Shown piece after piece: positions 10,598-17,821 of a stretch of 62,651 bases of DNA; position 1 is the stretch's first letter, and every line of letters begins with the position of its first letter. A model generated the notes under the pieces. That model was given only the letters and a program-made list of their open reading frames with translations. It searched no databases and was not told where the DNA came from. The stretch covers positions 1 to 62,651 of the forward strand of contig CAXFAI010000028.1 in the NCBI GenBank assembly GCA_964001305.1, read 5' to 3'. Made by a program: the position numbers and the translations under genes. Source of the stretch: CAJXMH01 sp964001305. Lineage in GTDB: Bacteria; Bacteroidota; Bacteroidia; Flavobacteriales_E; Vicingaceae.

Positions 10598-12201
10598 TCT
10601 CTCTTTAATAATGTTAATAATCGTTGTCCGGACTTTGTCGTTTTGTAACGTTGTTTTGGATGGGTGGGCGTATCAGGATATTCCATGCTTATCATACCTA
10701 AATCTATTATCGAATCTAAATATCTTTTTCGGTTTGAGGAATGATTGGATAAACCAATACTTTCAAATAATTCTTCTCTACTAATCCAAGTCGTTGCAGC
10801 TTTAAGTAAACCTTCTACCTTATCATGCAATTCTTCTTCTACTATTTGCCGAGCTCCGTCACTAGCTCCGTCACTAGCTCCGTCACAAAAAGCAAGAACA
10901 TCATCTAAGGTATTGAAAACACTAGCATCTACTTGGTCATTAGCTCCGTCACTAGCTTGGTCAACGGCATGGGCAGGAATGGTGACTAGAACATAGCTAG
11001 CATCATCTGTTTTAAAAGAAGGTTCAGGAGAACCATTGGCTTCTAATGAACTGTAAATAGAAGGTAGACCAGTACCTCTGCCTTCCGTAAGTTTAAGTTC
11101 TTTTAAAAAATCACCAATTCTGCGATTTCTATATTCTCTTGCAATGATTCGTTTTTGATTTGAGAGCACTTCATTATTTACAGGGGGCACAGGTGCAGGA
11201 TGACTCAATATTGTAATCTCATCTGGAAATATCTGAACCTCTATAGGTGAGCCCAATTCGTAACTTTTATGATATACGGCATTAGACAAGGCTTCTTCAA
11301 TTGCTTCAAAAGGGAAGTTATAGAAACGGTCGGACTCTGCCTTATCAGAACTTTTAATTACTGACTCTGAAATAACATTAGACTTAAAATAAGATAAGGT
11401 ATCTCTAAGTTGATTCTGGATTGGTCCCTTAAAATACTTTTCTGAATACTTTTTTCCCGACTTGTCTTGATGGTGGACCACTTCTATCCATGTTCTTTCA
11501 AAAAAATGTTCTGGATTTTCACTAAAAAACAATAAGCCAATATTAACAGGTCTTATGTCTTCATCTGGACCTTTTGCAATTAACATGGTTCGGCACAGAT
11601 CAGGAAAAGGCATTGTAGCACTTTCCTCAAACAAGTCGCTTTTAACTTCATGTAAATATTGACGAATTAACCCTAAATCTAAATCGTCCAAAGTAGCTCT
11701 ATTGTTAATACGATCATCAAATGGAATGCGGGCAGTCAACTCTTGTAGCCTGGTTAGGTTGGTGCCTTGTGCTTTTATACTATTTGCGGTAAATCTAATG
11801 TAAGGGTAATAAGTAGCCTGTTTTGCAAGGTTTTCAGGAGCCTTATAAGGTCTGTTGTCTCCGGCGGGACACCAAATAACTAAAATGTGTTTTTCATCAA
11901 GTACATATGGTTGAGCTATAGGAAAGTATTGGGGACTCAATTTATAACTTAGTTCCAACAATTTCTTTTGAATTGGATCAAGTTGGTTTTGTTGTAATCC
12001 AACAGGTGGCAGAATCGGTTTTCCATCTTCCTCACCAATACCAATTACTATATAGCCGCCACCCCAATTATTAATATCATTAGCAAATGCACAAATTGAA
12101 CGAATAACCACCTCAGGGTTCCAACCTTCTTTAAACTCAATACGCTCCCATTCAATGGTATTTCCATGGACAAGGTCTTCTATGTTAACAGGTAATGCCA
12201 T
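10594..12201 (-). CDS. AlbA_2 (Schlafen-like) ATP-binding protein with GHKL and winged-helix parts
   Basis: A 535-aa protein of the family often annotated as putative transcriptional regulator. Residues about 10-150 look like an AlbA_2/Schlafen domain (ERIEFKEGWN, GGGYIVIGIG). A second part carries GHKL-type signatures: EALSNAV (about 300-306) and EGRGTGL (about 372-378). Residues about 413-450 contain short Ser-Asp-Gly-Ala repeats, and the last ~75 residues look like a winged helix. The gene lies 18 bp after the GxxExxY gene and overlaps res by 4 bp. Related proteins occur in many restriction loci; whether this one regulates the operon or acts in defence cannot be told from sequence. Confidence 0.75.
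   Translation of the reverse strand: MALPVNIEDLVHGNTIEWERIEFKEGWNPEVVIRSICAFANDINNWGGGYIVIGIGEEDGKPILPPVGLQQNQLDPIQKKLLELSYKLSPQYFPIAQPYVLDEKHILVIWCPAGDNRPYKAPENLAKQATYYPYIRFTANSIKAQGTNLTRLQELTARIPFDDRINNRATLDDLDLGLIRQYLHEVKSDLFEESATMPFPDLCRTMLIAKGPDEDIRPVNIGLLFFSENPEHFFERTWIEVVHHQDKSGKKYSEKYFKGPIQNQLRDTLSYFKSNVISESVIKSSDKAESDRFYNFPFEAIEEALSNAVYHKSYELGSPIEVQIFPDEITILSHPAPVPPVNNEVLSNQKRIIAREYRNRRIGDFLKELKLTEGRGTGLPSIYSSLEANGSPEPSFKTDDASYVLVTIPAHAVDQASDGANDQVDASVFNTLDDVLAFCDGASDGASDGARQIVEEELHDKVEGLLKAATTWISREELFESIGLSNHSSNRKRYLDSIIDLGMISMEYPDTPTHPKQRYKTTKSGQRLLTLLKRE
10852..10962. repeat. 12-bp in-frame tandem repeat encoding Ser-Asp-Gly-Ala units
   Basis: Three near-perfect copies of AGCTCCGTCACT lie at 10852-10886. 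A further partial cluster (AGCTCCGTCACT followed by a diverged copy) lies at about 10941-10962. Read on the minus strand they give DGASDGASDGA-type protein repeats between the GHKL part and the winged helix of the host protein. Because the unit is 12 bp, gain or loss of copies would change linker length without shifting the frame. Confidence 0.85.
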
Positions 12202-12219
12202 TTATCTAATTCATAATTG

Positions 12220-12642
12220 TTAATTGTCTGAACCTTGATTTTGATTGATTGAAGGATTACCTGATTTTTCTATGAGATTATTATTGTGTACTCTTTTAAA
12301 TTCAAGACTCTTTGCTCCGAAGTTTATCAATAGTCCAATTTCCATATTATAGGCTTCCACATAATTCATGGCTTGCGCCAAATGCACATCTTCTAATTTG
12401 GTGAGTGCCTTTATTTCTACCATGATTTTCTCTTTGACAAAGAAGTCAACTCGTCTAGTGCCCACATCAAAACCTTTGTAATGCAATGGCATTTCTTTTT
12501 CTCGTTCATGTTCAATCCCCTGCATATTCATTTCAATGGACAATGCACGTTGATATATCACTTCTTGAAAACCATTTCCTAAATGTCTATGAACTTCCAT
12601 AGCTGCACCAATGATTTTATGTGTTAAATTTTCATGTTTCAT
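12220..12642 (-). CDS. GxxExxY protein
   Basis: A 140-aa protein of the GxxExxY family, common in Bacteroidota and of unknown function. The name motif is present as GFQEVIY (about 23-29). The segment VDFFVKEKIMVEIKAL (about 65-80) has the Asp...Glu-x-Lys spacing of a PD-(D/E)xK nuclease fold, so a nuclease-related role is plausible but unproven. The last residues (NQNQGSDN and stop) are encoded by a copy of the repeat that also flanks the gene upstream. It sits inside the restriction operon between mod and the AlbA_2 gene; its gaps on both sides contain repeat material, so it may have arrived as a separate unit. Confidence 0.85.
   Translation of the reverse strand: MKHENLTHKIIGAAMEVHRHLGNGFQEVIYQRALSIEMNMQGIEHEREKEMPLHYKGFDVGTRRVDFFVKEKIMVEIKALTKLEDVHLAQAMNYVEAYNMEIGLLINFGAKSLEFKRVHNNNLIEKSGNPSINQNQGSDN
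12226..12268. repeat. Dispersed repeat copy, 3' end of GxxExxY gene
   Basis: On the plus strand this reads GTCTGAACCTTGATTTTGAT and continues with GATTGAAGGATTACCTGATT. It is similar to the copy at 12656-12704 and to the inverted copy at 12725-12754. It overlaps the final codons of the GxxExxY gene, supplying its C-terminal tail. Confidence 0.7.
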
Positions 12643-12655
12643 ACTATTCCTTTTT

Positions 12656-12773
12656 GTCTTGAACCTTGATTTGCTCGATTTTCATGATTACTTGATTAAT
12701 CATGGAAATCAATAATCAGGCAATCCTATAATCCTTTCTAATCATGGTTCAGACATTTTCTTATGGTTCAGAC
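12656..12773. repeat. Inverted pair of dispersed repeats between mod and GxxExxY gene
   Basis: A left arm (12656-12704) begins GTCTTGAACCTTGATT. A right arm (12725-12754) ends TAATCATGGTTCAGAC, the approximate reverse complement. A third short copy (GGTTCAGAC, 12765-12773) covers the stop codon of mod. The arms could form a long imperfect hairpin in DNA or RNA. The related copy at 12226-12268 lies at the other end of the GxxExxY gene, so that gene is framed by the repeat. Confidence 0.7.
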
Positions 12774-14708
12774 AACCTTCATTTCAGTTTCTGGACTTAG
12801 CTGCTTGAGAAGCTGCTTTACATTGGTTTTGGCAGTATCGTTCTTGAAGCCGCTGTCTTTGAACACAATACGCAATGGTCCATCTTGGGCAATGGCTTTA
12901 GCAAAGTCTTCATCTATGCCACTATCAAAACATGCATAGAGTGAGTTCTCGGCTACTTTGAAGACCTTCTTACCTGATACATCTACCTGCTCAATTTTAA
13001 GCGATAGGGGTAAGCCCCAATCCAACATCACTTGTGCCAACAAATCATCAGCGGTGCGGTCTGACTTTACATTGTCTCCAAAGAGGTCTAAGTTGTTTTG
13101 GTCATAGTCTTGCGGCTTGTAATAGACATCTTGCATATTACTGCTGTCTAAGCGATAGACACGGAAACCATAATCTATATCTGCATTCGTTTCTTCTTTA
13201 ATTTTTTTGGCTGCTCTGCGTATTCGTTCCTTGCCTATTTCACAAATATTCTTATATCCTGCCTTGTATGCAGCACTTTCTTTATCGGTACTTTCAGGTA
13301 TTTGTACTTGAATAAACTTCCGTCTTCCTTCATCTTCAGAGTTAAGTTTTAAGGTAGCATGGGCTGTGGTTGCCGAGCCTGAGAAAAAGTCAAGAACTAT
13401 GGCATCTTTGTCAAAAAATGTATTTGACCTGATTAAATAATAAATTAAGCTTGTTGGTTTAGGGTAACTCATTACGCCTTCTTCACCGAACATTTGAATT
13501 GCTTCCGAGTAAGCATCTTCATTTGTACCAATTTCTGCCTTGGAATCGAGCAATGTGCTCGGACGTTTTACCTTGTCACCTTGATTATGACGCAGTACGT
13601 TAAATCCGAATTTTTTAGAAAGTGCTACTCTTGTACCTAAAGAAATTTCTTGATTAAGCTTTTCTTGTGTCCATACGTAAGGGGCATTTGTTGCTAGCTC
13701 ATTTTTAACTATACCATTTTCAACAATAACCTTAGATTTAAATTCGATCGCAGAAGAAGTGTCACTACTAAGACCTACTTCATATTCACCATCTTCTAAA
13801 ATTGTCTCAATCGTACCTTCTGGAAATACTAAGTCCTTTTTAGAATTTGTTCTCTTAACAATTGGTTGCCACTTATCAGTATATGCAGCTTCACCATACA
13901 ACTCTAGATTTGAAAGGTCTTTTGCAAACAAAACTGCATATTCGGTCATAGACCTATGGGTTTTTGATAAGTGACTTCCTTTCTTCTTTTTAACCCAAGT
14001 AAATGAAGCCAAGAAGTTAAATTCTCCAAAGACTTCTTTTCCGATTCTCAATAAGTTATCGTGCTCATTGTCGTCAATAGAAATATAAATCACACCATCT
14101 TGCGTTAATAGATTCCTTGCCAACTTCAACCTTGGGTACATCATGCTTAACCAATCGGAGTGGTAACGCCCTGCGGTTTCGGGATTAGCTACCAAGCGTT
14201 GGTTGTACTCGTCTTTTTGTCCGCTTTCTAGGAGTTCTTCCTGAGCATCTTTGCTAAAATTGTCTTTGTACACAAAGTCTTTACCTGTATTGTAAGGCGG
14301 GTCTATATAAATCATCTTAATCTTACCCAAATAGCTTTCTTGCAATAGCTTGAGCACTTCTAAGTTGTCGCCTTCTATGTAGAGGTTTTCTGTATTGTCA
14401 AAATCTATAGAGTCTTCTCGTACAGGGCGTAAGGTTTTGGTAGTGGGTAGGTTGGCGGTTACTATGGCTTCTCGTTTACCTGGCCACTCTAAACGGTAAC
14501 GTTCTTTGTTGCCTTCTACCACGGCATGGCTCAGCTCTTGTTTGAGCAGGTCAAAGTCTATGCTTCGTGTCACCCTGAGCGGAGTCGAAGGGTCGGCACT
14601 ATCATCAATTATTGCTTCCGTAATGCAGTTAGGGAAGAGGGCTGCAAGCTTTTCAAAGTTTTCGTTCACCAAGTCGGGACTTTTTAAATCGAGTTTATCG
14701 TTACTCAT
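12768..14708 (-). CDS. mod: Type III-like site-specific DNA-methyltransferase (Mod)
   Basis: A 646-aa adenine-N6 type methyltransferase. The catalytic motif IV IDPPYNTG lies at about residues 132-140 and the SAM-binding motif DFFSGSATT at about 440, i.e. the beta-class order with the target recognition region between them. It is the first gene of the island operon and should provide both sequence recognition and self-protection for res. Residues 39-48 (DPSTPLRVTR) are encoded by a dispersed repeat element read in frame. The last sense codon and the TGA stop fall in a copy of the other repeat family (12765-12773). GC content of a counted line here (26/60) exceeds that of the genes upstream. 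Confidence 0.92.
   Translation of the reverse strand: MSNDKLDLKSPDLVNENFEKLAALFPNCITEAIIDDSADPSTPLRVTRSIDFDLLKQELSHAVVEGNKERYRLEWPGKREAIVTANLPTTKTLRPVREDSIDFDNTENLYIEGDNLEVLKLLQESYLGKIKMIYIDPPYNTGKDFVYKDNFSKDAQEELLESGQKDEYNQRLVANPETAGRYHSDWLSMMYPRLKLARNLLTQDGVIYISIDDNEHDNLLRIGKEVFGEFNFLASFTWVKKKKGSHLSKTHRSMTEYAVLFAKDLSNLELYGEAAYTDKWQPIVKRTNSKKDLVFPEGTIETILEDGEYEVGLSSDTSSAIEFKSKVIVENGIVKNELATNAPYVWTQEKLNQEISLGTRVALSKKFGFNVLRHNQGDKVKRPSTLLDSKAEIGTNEDAYSEAIQMFGEEGVMSYPKPTSLIYYLIRSNTFFDKDAIVLDFFSGSATTAHATLKLNSEDEGRRKFIQVQIPESTDKESAAYKAGYKNICEIGKERIRRAAKKIKEETNADIDYGFRVYRLDSSNMQDVYYKPQDYDQNNLDLFGDNVKSDRTADDLLAQVMLDWGLPLSLKIEQVDVSGKKVFKVAENSLYACFDSGIDEDFAKAIAQDGPLRIVFKDSGFKNDTAKTNVKQLLKQLSPETEMKVV
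14569..14599. repeat. Dispersed GTCACCCTGAGCGGAGTCGA-type element inside mod
   Basis: The plus strand reads GTCACCCTGAGCGGAGTCGA followed by AGGGTCGGCAC. I know this short element as an abundant intergenic repeat in many Bacteroidota genomes. Here it is inside an open reading frame and keeps the frame open, giving the telltale peptide DPSTPLRVT in Mod. Confidence 0.75.
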
Positions 14709-14842
14709 CTACTTTTATATTTTAATTGACCATTGACAATTAACCATTGAGAATTGGTAAAGTCGGGTGATATTAGGTCTAACATTTCAGTTTTTTTATT
14801 CATATCAAAATCTTTGATAAAAGGCATTTAAAAATAAATCAA

Positions 14843-15841
14843 TCATTCATTATTTTCATCATCTTTTTGCAGTTTTATGAGCTCATATGCGCCTTGTTTC
14901 AAAAGTACTATCTTAAGTTGGTGCTTAGAAGTTAAATTAAGCTTTTCAAGAAGTAACTTATCTAGCATCAGCAATCCACTTCTTACTTTTTTATCTTTAG
15001 AGCCAATCGAATAAATACAATTATAAGCTTGTTCGCCATGTATTACCTTTATGGAATATGATTTCGGAATTCCTATTGTTTCTGCAGGGAATAGAAACTT
15101 ATTTCCTTTGAGTATTCTCAGTATTCTTTTTTGAAGGTCTTTAGTCGTAATGGTTTTAATGAATATGGTGTTTAACTTTAAGAAAGACTTGATGAAGTTG
15201 ATATGCCACACAAGTCTTTCAAAAGAACCTTTATCTAGTGCTCTTTGTCCTGTAAGCATAGAAGTAAAAAAGAAAGGATAACCTTTTAATGTATAAGTCC
15301 CGATGGAATTGTTCCACTGAAAATCATATCCCATCCAAATGTTGTGATTTCCATCTTTCGATTTTTCTTGTCCAAGTAGCAAACGCGCTAAGGTGTTATT
15401 TACTATAAAAATTTTCTTGGGTTCCTGATCAAGTAATTGGTCAATGATTTTTTTGGTGATTTGACATTGTTGGTAAATGAAATCGATACCATCTGTTGTT
15501 CTCATCAATTTACTCACTTTGGCTTGTTGTGTTTCCCTAATATATAATACATCAAAGTGAGTCCAATCTAGATTGGTTTTTTCAGAGATTTCAATAAATT
15601 TTTTGAAATAGGAGTGCTGTTTATGTTCGCCATGCAAATCATAGGTTTGTATTGCATTTTTTCCATCTGCTAAAACTTGCTTTCTGTCAGCTTCAGAAAT
15701 GGATGGATTAATGCCAATAAAGACAAGGCCATTTTCTTTGATAACTGTGGGATAGAGTGGAGGTAGCTCAGTAAATTTATGAGCGTTATATTTATCCCAA
15801 AGTTCACTTAAGGGGGCTTTTACAATCCCTTCAATATTCAT
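14843..15841 (-). CDS. Uracil-DNA-glycosylase-superfamily-like protein (tentative)
   Basis: A 332-aa protein. VFIGINPSISEADR (about 40-53), a later strand-helix IFIVNNTLARLLLG, and FFTSMLTGQRALDKGS recall the three conserved regions of UDG-fold enzymes (water-activating loop, core strand, and DNA-binding loop). No canonical active-site string is exact. The last ~110 residues are a separate beta-rich part (KKVRSGLLMLDKLLLEKLNL) that could be a DNA-binding domain; I cannot name it. The start shares one base with the stop of the GIY-YIG-like gene upstream (TAATG). Being next to a restriction locus, removal of modified or foreign bases is a possible role, but only by inference. Confidence 0.45.
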   Translation of the reverse strand: MNIEGIVKAPLSELWDKYNAHKFTELPPLYPTVIKENGLVFIGINPSISEADRKQVLADGKNAIQTYDLHGEHKQHSYFKKFIEISEKTNLDWTHFDVLYIRETQQAKVSKLMRTTDGIDFIYQQCQITKKIIDQLLDQEPKKIFIVNNTLARLLLGQEKSKDGNHNIWMGYDFQWNNSIGTYTLKGYPFFFTSMLTGQRALDKGSFERLVWHINFIKSFLKLNTIFIKTITTKDLQKRILRILKGNKFLFPAETIGIPKSYSIKVIHGEQAYNCIYSIGSKDKKVRSGLLMLDKLLLEKLNLTSKHQLKIVLLKQGAYELIKLQKDDENNE

Positions 15842-16269
15842 TAACCAAGGCGTTTAGAGGGAATGATGAGCTCTTCTCTTAGCAAATTCTCCAAGTAAAT
15901 TTCTGCCGCCGCCGCCCAATGACTTAGTTTGTGCGATTTGAAATTAAAAAGTACGATTTCTCTATCAACAGCATCCTTTATACTCCATATTGATTCTTTC
16001 CCATTATTAGTACAAGCTTTTAAATGCTCTAATACTCTAAATCTGGTATTTGTTAAATGTCTGCCAACTCGATAAGGTTTCCCATGTCCATAAAATAGAT
16101 AAGCTCCGGGTGCTGCTATAAAATTGTAGTCATCTGAAGGTCTTTTTAATTTTCTTATGTAATCATCGGTCATTTTTCCTTTACCTTCAAAGATCTTGAT
16201 GATGATTAGTTCACTTTCTATAAAGCTGAATTCTTTCCTAAAACTGTTAATTATATTTTCTAATTCCAT
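15841..16269 (-). CDS. GIY-YIG-like nuclease-fold protein (tentative)
   Basis: A 142-aa protein. Its order of residues fits the GIY-YIG fold: GAYLFYG (GIY position, about 55-61), YRVGR (YIG position), then Asn, Arg and His in HLTNTRFRVLEH, and a later Glu in WAAAAEIYLENLL (metal-binding position). The YIG strand is atypical, so the assignment is provisional. The following UDG-like gene overlaps by one base, so the two products probably work together. A 77-bp gap separates it from the membrane-protein gene upstream. AT-rich composition (a counted line of the neighbour is 19/60 GC) sets this pair apart from the restriction operon. Confidence 0.5.
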   Translation of the reverse strand: MELENIINSFRKEFSFIESELIIIKIFEGKGKMTDDYIRKLKRPSDDYNFIAAPGAYLFYGHGKPYRVGRHLTNTRFRVLEHLKACTNNGKESIWSIKDAVDREIVLFNFKSHKLSHWAAAAEIYLENLLREELIIPSKRLG

Positions 16270-16346
16270 AATGTAATCATTCCACCCCTTTAAAAAAGCT
16301 CACCGCAAAGCCACAGAATTCTTTAATGGTTTCTAGTTTGGTATAC

Positions 16347-17003
16347 TCAATTGTTCATATTGCTAGAAGAGTGCTTTTGATTCTCTTCATCATGCAATAT
16401 AGTTTTTAGTTGTTTGATATCTTTTCTAAGTGATTCAAGATTTTGTATGTGGTGAGAAATCAGGTCTTGACAAAACTTTTGTGCTTCTGATATTTTATCG
16501 TTCCGTTGCCACATTTTTTTGGTTAACCGACTTACATAAAAAAGAAAGAAAACCAAAGGCAAAAGCAAAAATCCAATAAACTGAATACCTTTATAAAGTT
16601 CCTCTTTTAAGCTATATTCAAGGGCCTTCGAAAACTCTTGATTCACAACATCTACTGACAAAGTACCTTTCTCCATTAATCCCAGAATCGTTTCCCCAAT
16701 GGTCTTACCTAATAATTTTGAATGCTCTCTTTTCGACTCATTAACCATTTCTGCTATTTGTTTATCACTGAAAACGTTTTCCGGAGCGAAGATTAAGTAA
16801 GCCGAAAAAAGTAGAATCGCTAATGTCAGTATAGTAGTTATTATTCTTTTTGTGATGAGATAACCAGATCCAAACCAGCGACCAAATCGAGATATGTATA
16901 ATTCACCGTTTGCTTGCTGCATTGCACTAACATAGATATTCAATTGCTCTTCTCGTCGTAGTTGGAGTTGCAATAGTTCTTTTAGTTTTTCTTGTTTTTT
17001 CAA
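16347..17003 (-). CDS. Two-TM coiled-coil membrane protein, unknown
   Basis: A 218-aa protein I do not recognise. The N-terminal ~25 residues are a charged helix (KLKELLQLQLRREEQL). Two transmembrane helices are evident: IITTILTLAILLFSAYLIF (about 52-72) and GIQFIGFLLLPLVFFLFYV (about 138-158). Between them lies a ~65-residue extracytoplasmic loop. The C-terminal ~55 residues are again a charged helix. Both ends are therefore probably cytoplasmic. It starts a minus-strand run with the GIY-YIG-like and UDG-like genes. A membrane effector role in defence would fit the setting but has no sequence support. Confidence 0.6.
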   Translation of the reverse strand: MKKQEKLKELLQLQLRREEQLNIYVSAMQQANGELYISRFGRWFGSGYLITKRIITTILTLAILLFSAYLIFAPENVFSDKQIAEMVNESKREHSKLLGKTIGETILGLMEKGTLSVDVVNQEFSKALEYSLKEELYKGIQFIGFLLLPLVFFLFYVSRLTKKMWQRNDKISEAQKFCQDLISHHIQNLESLRKDIKQLKTILHDEENQKHSSSNMNN

Positions 17004-17521
17004 CTTGTTATTTTATTTAGGATTTAAAATATAATAGCAATAAAATCCTTTAAAAGTGAATGGTTTCTTTTAAGGGGATAGGTTTAATTTTCAAATTCAA
17101 GGATATTTGTGTCAGTGCTTTCAATATTAGAAGTCTGTCTCTAAAAAAGTGATTGATTCATTAAATCTCTCCCAAACCCTTGGCCCGCAGGGGGCACAAA
17201 GGGGAGAAGAGAAGGTAGTAGAGAGATTGGTTTTCATGAAATGTCTTTGGTAAAGCGTGGCTAAAGCTAGCCGCATTTGTGGAGAATGGCAATCACGGGA
17301 AATGAGTATTTTTTCATTTTTTCAAAGAAAAAATGAGCCTTAAAGATGAAGGCTAAAGGCTAAAACTTTAATTATAAAATTCTTGCTCATCTCGCCTGTC
17401 TCGCAAGAGCGGGGATACACTTCTCCTTTCAGTCGTAGCACTCGAACTGACAATTTGATAAAAATGCTCGAATAGACGAGACAGGCGAGATGTACAAGAA
17501 AAACACTCGAGGTGACAAACT
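17004..17521. repeat. Gene-free stretch with dispersed-repeat fragments
   Basis: No credible gene; short open frames here are translations of repeats. Visible elements are: a C- and G-rich patch at about 17166-17215 (CTCTCCCAAACCCTTGGCCC and GGGGGCACAAAGGGGAG); a small stem (GTGGCTA-AAGC-TAGCCGC) near 17260; a perfect 10-bp hairpin TCATTTTTTC-AAA-GAAAAAATGA (17314-17336); GGCTAAAGGCTAAA near 17351; and a 15-bp perfect inverted repeat, CATCTCGCCTGTCTC (17388-17402) and GAGACAGGCGAGATG (17478-17492). It has the look of a repeat graveyard at the edge of an island. Confidence 0.7.
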
Positions 17522-17821
17522 TTATCGCTTAAACTTCTTTTTTGACAACTTTGGTAATATATCAAAATCCCCTTCAATCAAGGCTTGCTTTTTTGCCTTT
17601 GACCATTTCTTGATTTTCTTTTCGAAGGCAATGGCTTTATCAATGTATTGGAATTCTTCAAACCATTTTAATTCCACAGGTCTTCGGCTGTGTGTATAGG
17701 AATCAGGATTTATTCCATTTTCGTGTTCTTTTAACCTTCTTTCGATATCATTCGTTACTCCTGTATAATAAGTTTTGTCAGAACATTCTAATAGATAAAG
17801 GTAGTAACGATGCCGATTCAT
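17522..17821 (-). CDS. GIY-YIG nuclease family protein
   Basis: A 99-aa single-domain GIY-YIG protein of the small UPF0213-like type. YYLYLLECSD (GIY strand), YYTGVTNDIERRLKEH (YIG strand with the following Arg and His) and AFEKKIKKW (Glu of the metal site) are all present in order. Such genes are numerous in Bacteroidota and often sit among repeats, as here, where both flanks hold palindromic units. The cellular substrate of this group is not known. It stands alone, with no co-directional gene within 180 bp. Confidence 0.9.
   Translation of the reverse strand: MNRHRYYLYLLECSDKTYYTGVTNDIERRLKEHENGINPDSYTHSRRPVELKWFEEFQYIDKAIAFEKKIKKWSKAKKQALIEGDFDILPKLSKKKFKR

Noticed and set aside
409..14708. 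Classification as DISARM or BREX
   Set aside because: No DUF1998 (DrmB), PglZ or BrxL-like protein is present; the Mod/Res pair is of type III character.
14705..14803. Short minus-strand frame (32 aa, starting MNKKTEMLDLISPD) overlapping the start of mod by ATGA
   Set aside because: Its second half is a translation of a simple CAATTCTCAATGGTTAATTG-type repeat, and it is too short for a credible product; a remnant at most.
17314..17336. Perfect 10-bp hairpin considered as terminator of the GIY-YIG gene at 17522
   Set aside because: It lies about 185 bp beyond the stop and has no T-run directly after the stem on that strand.
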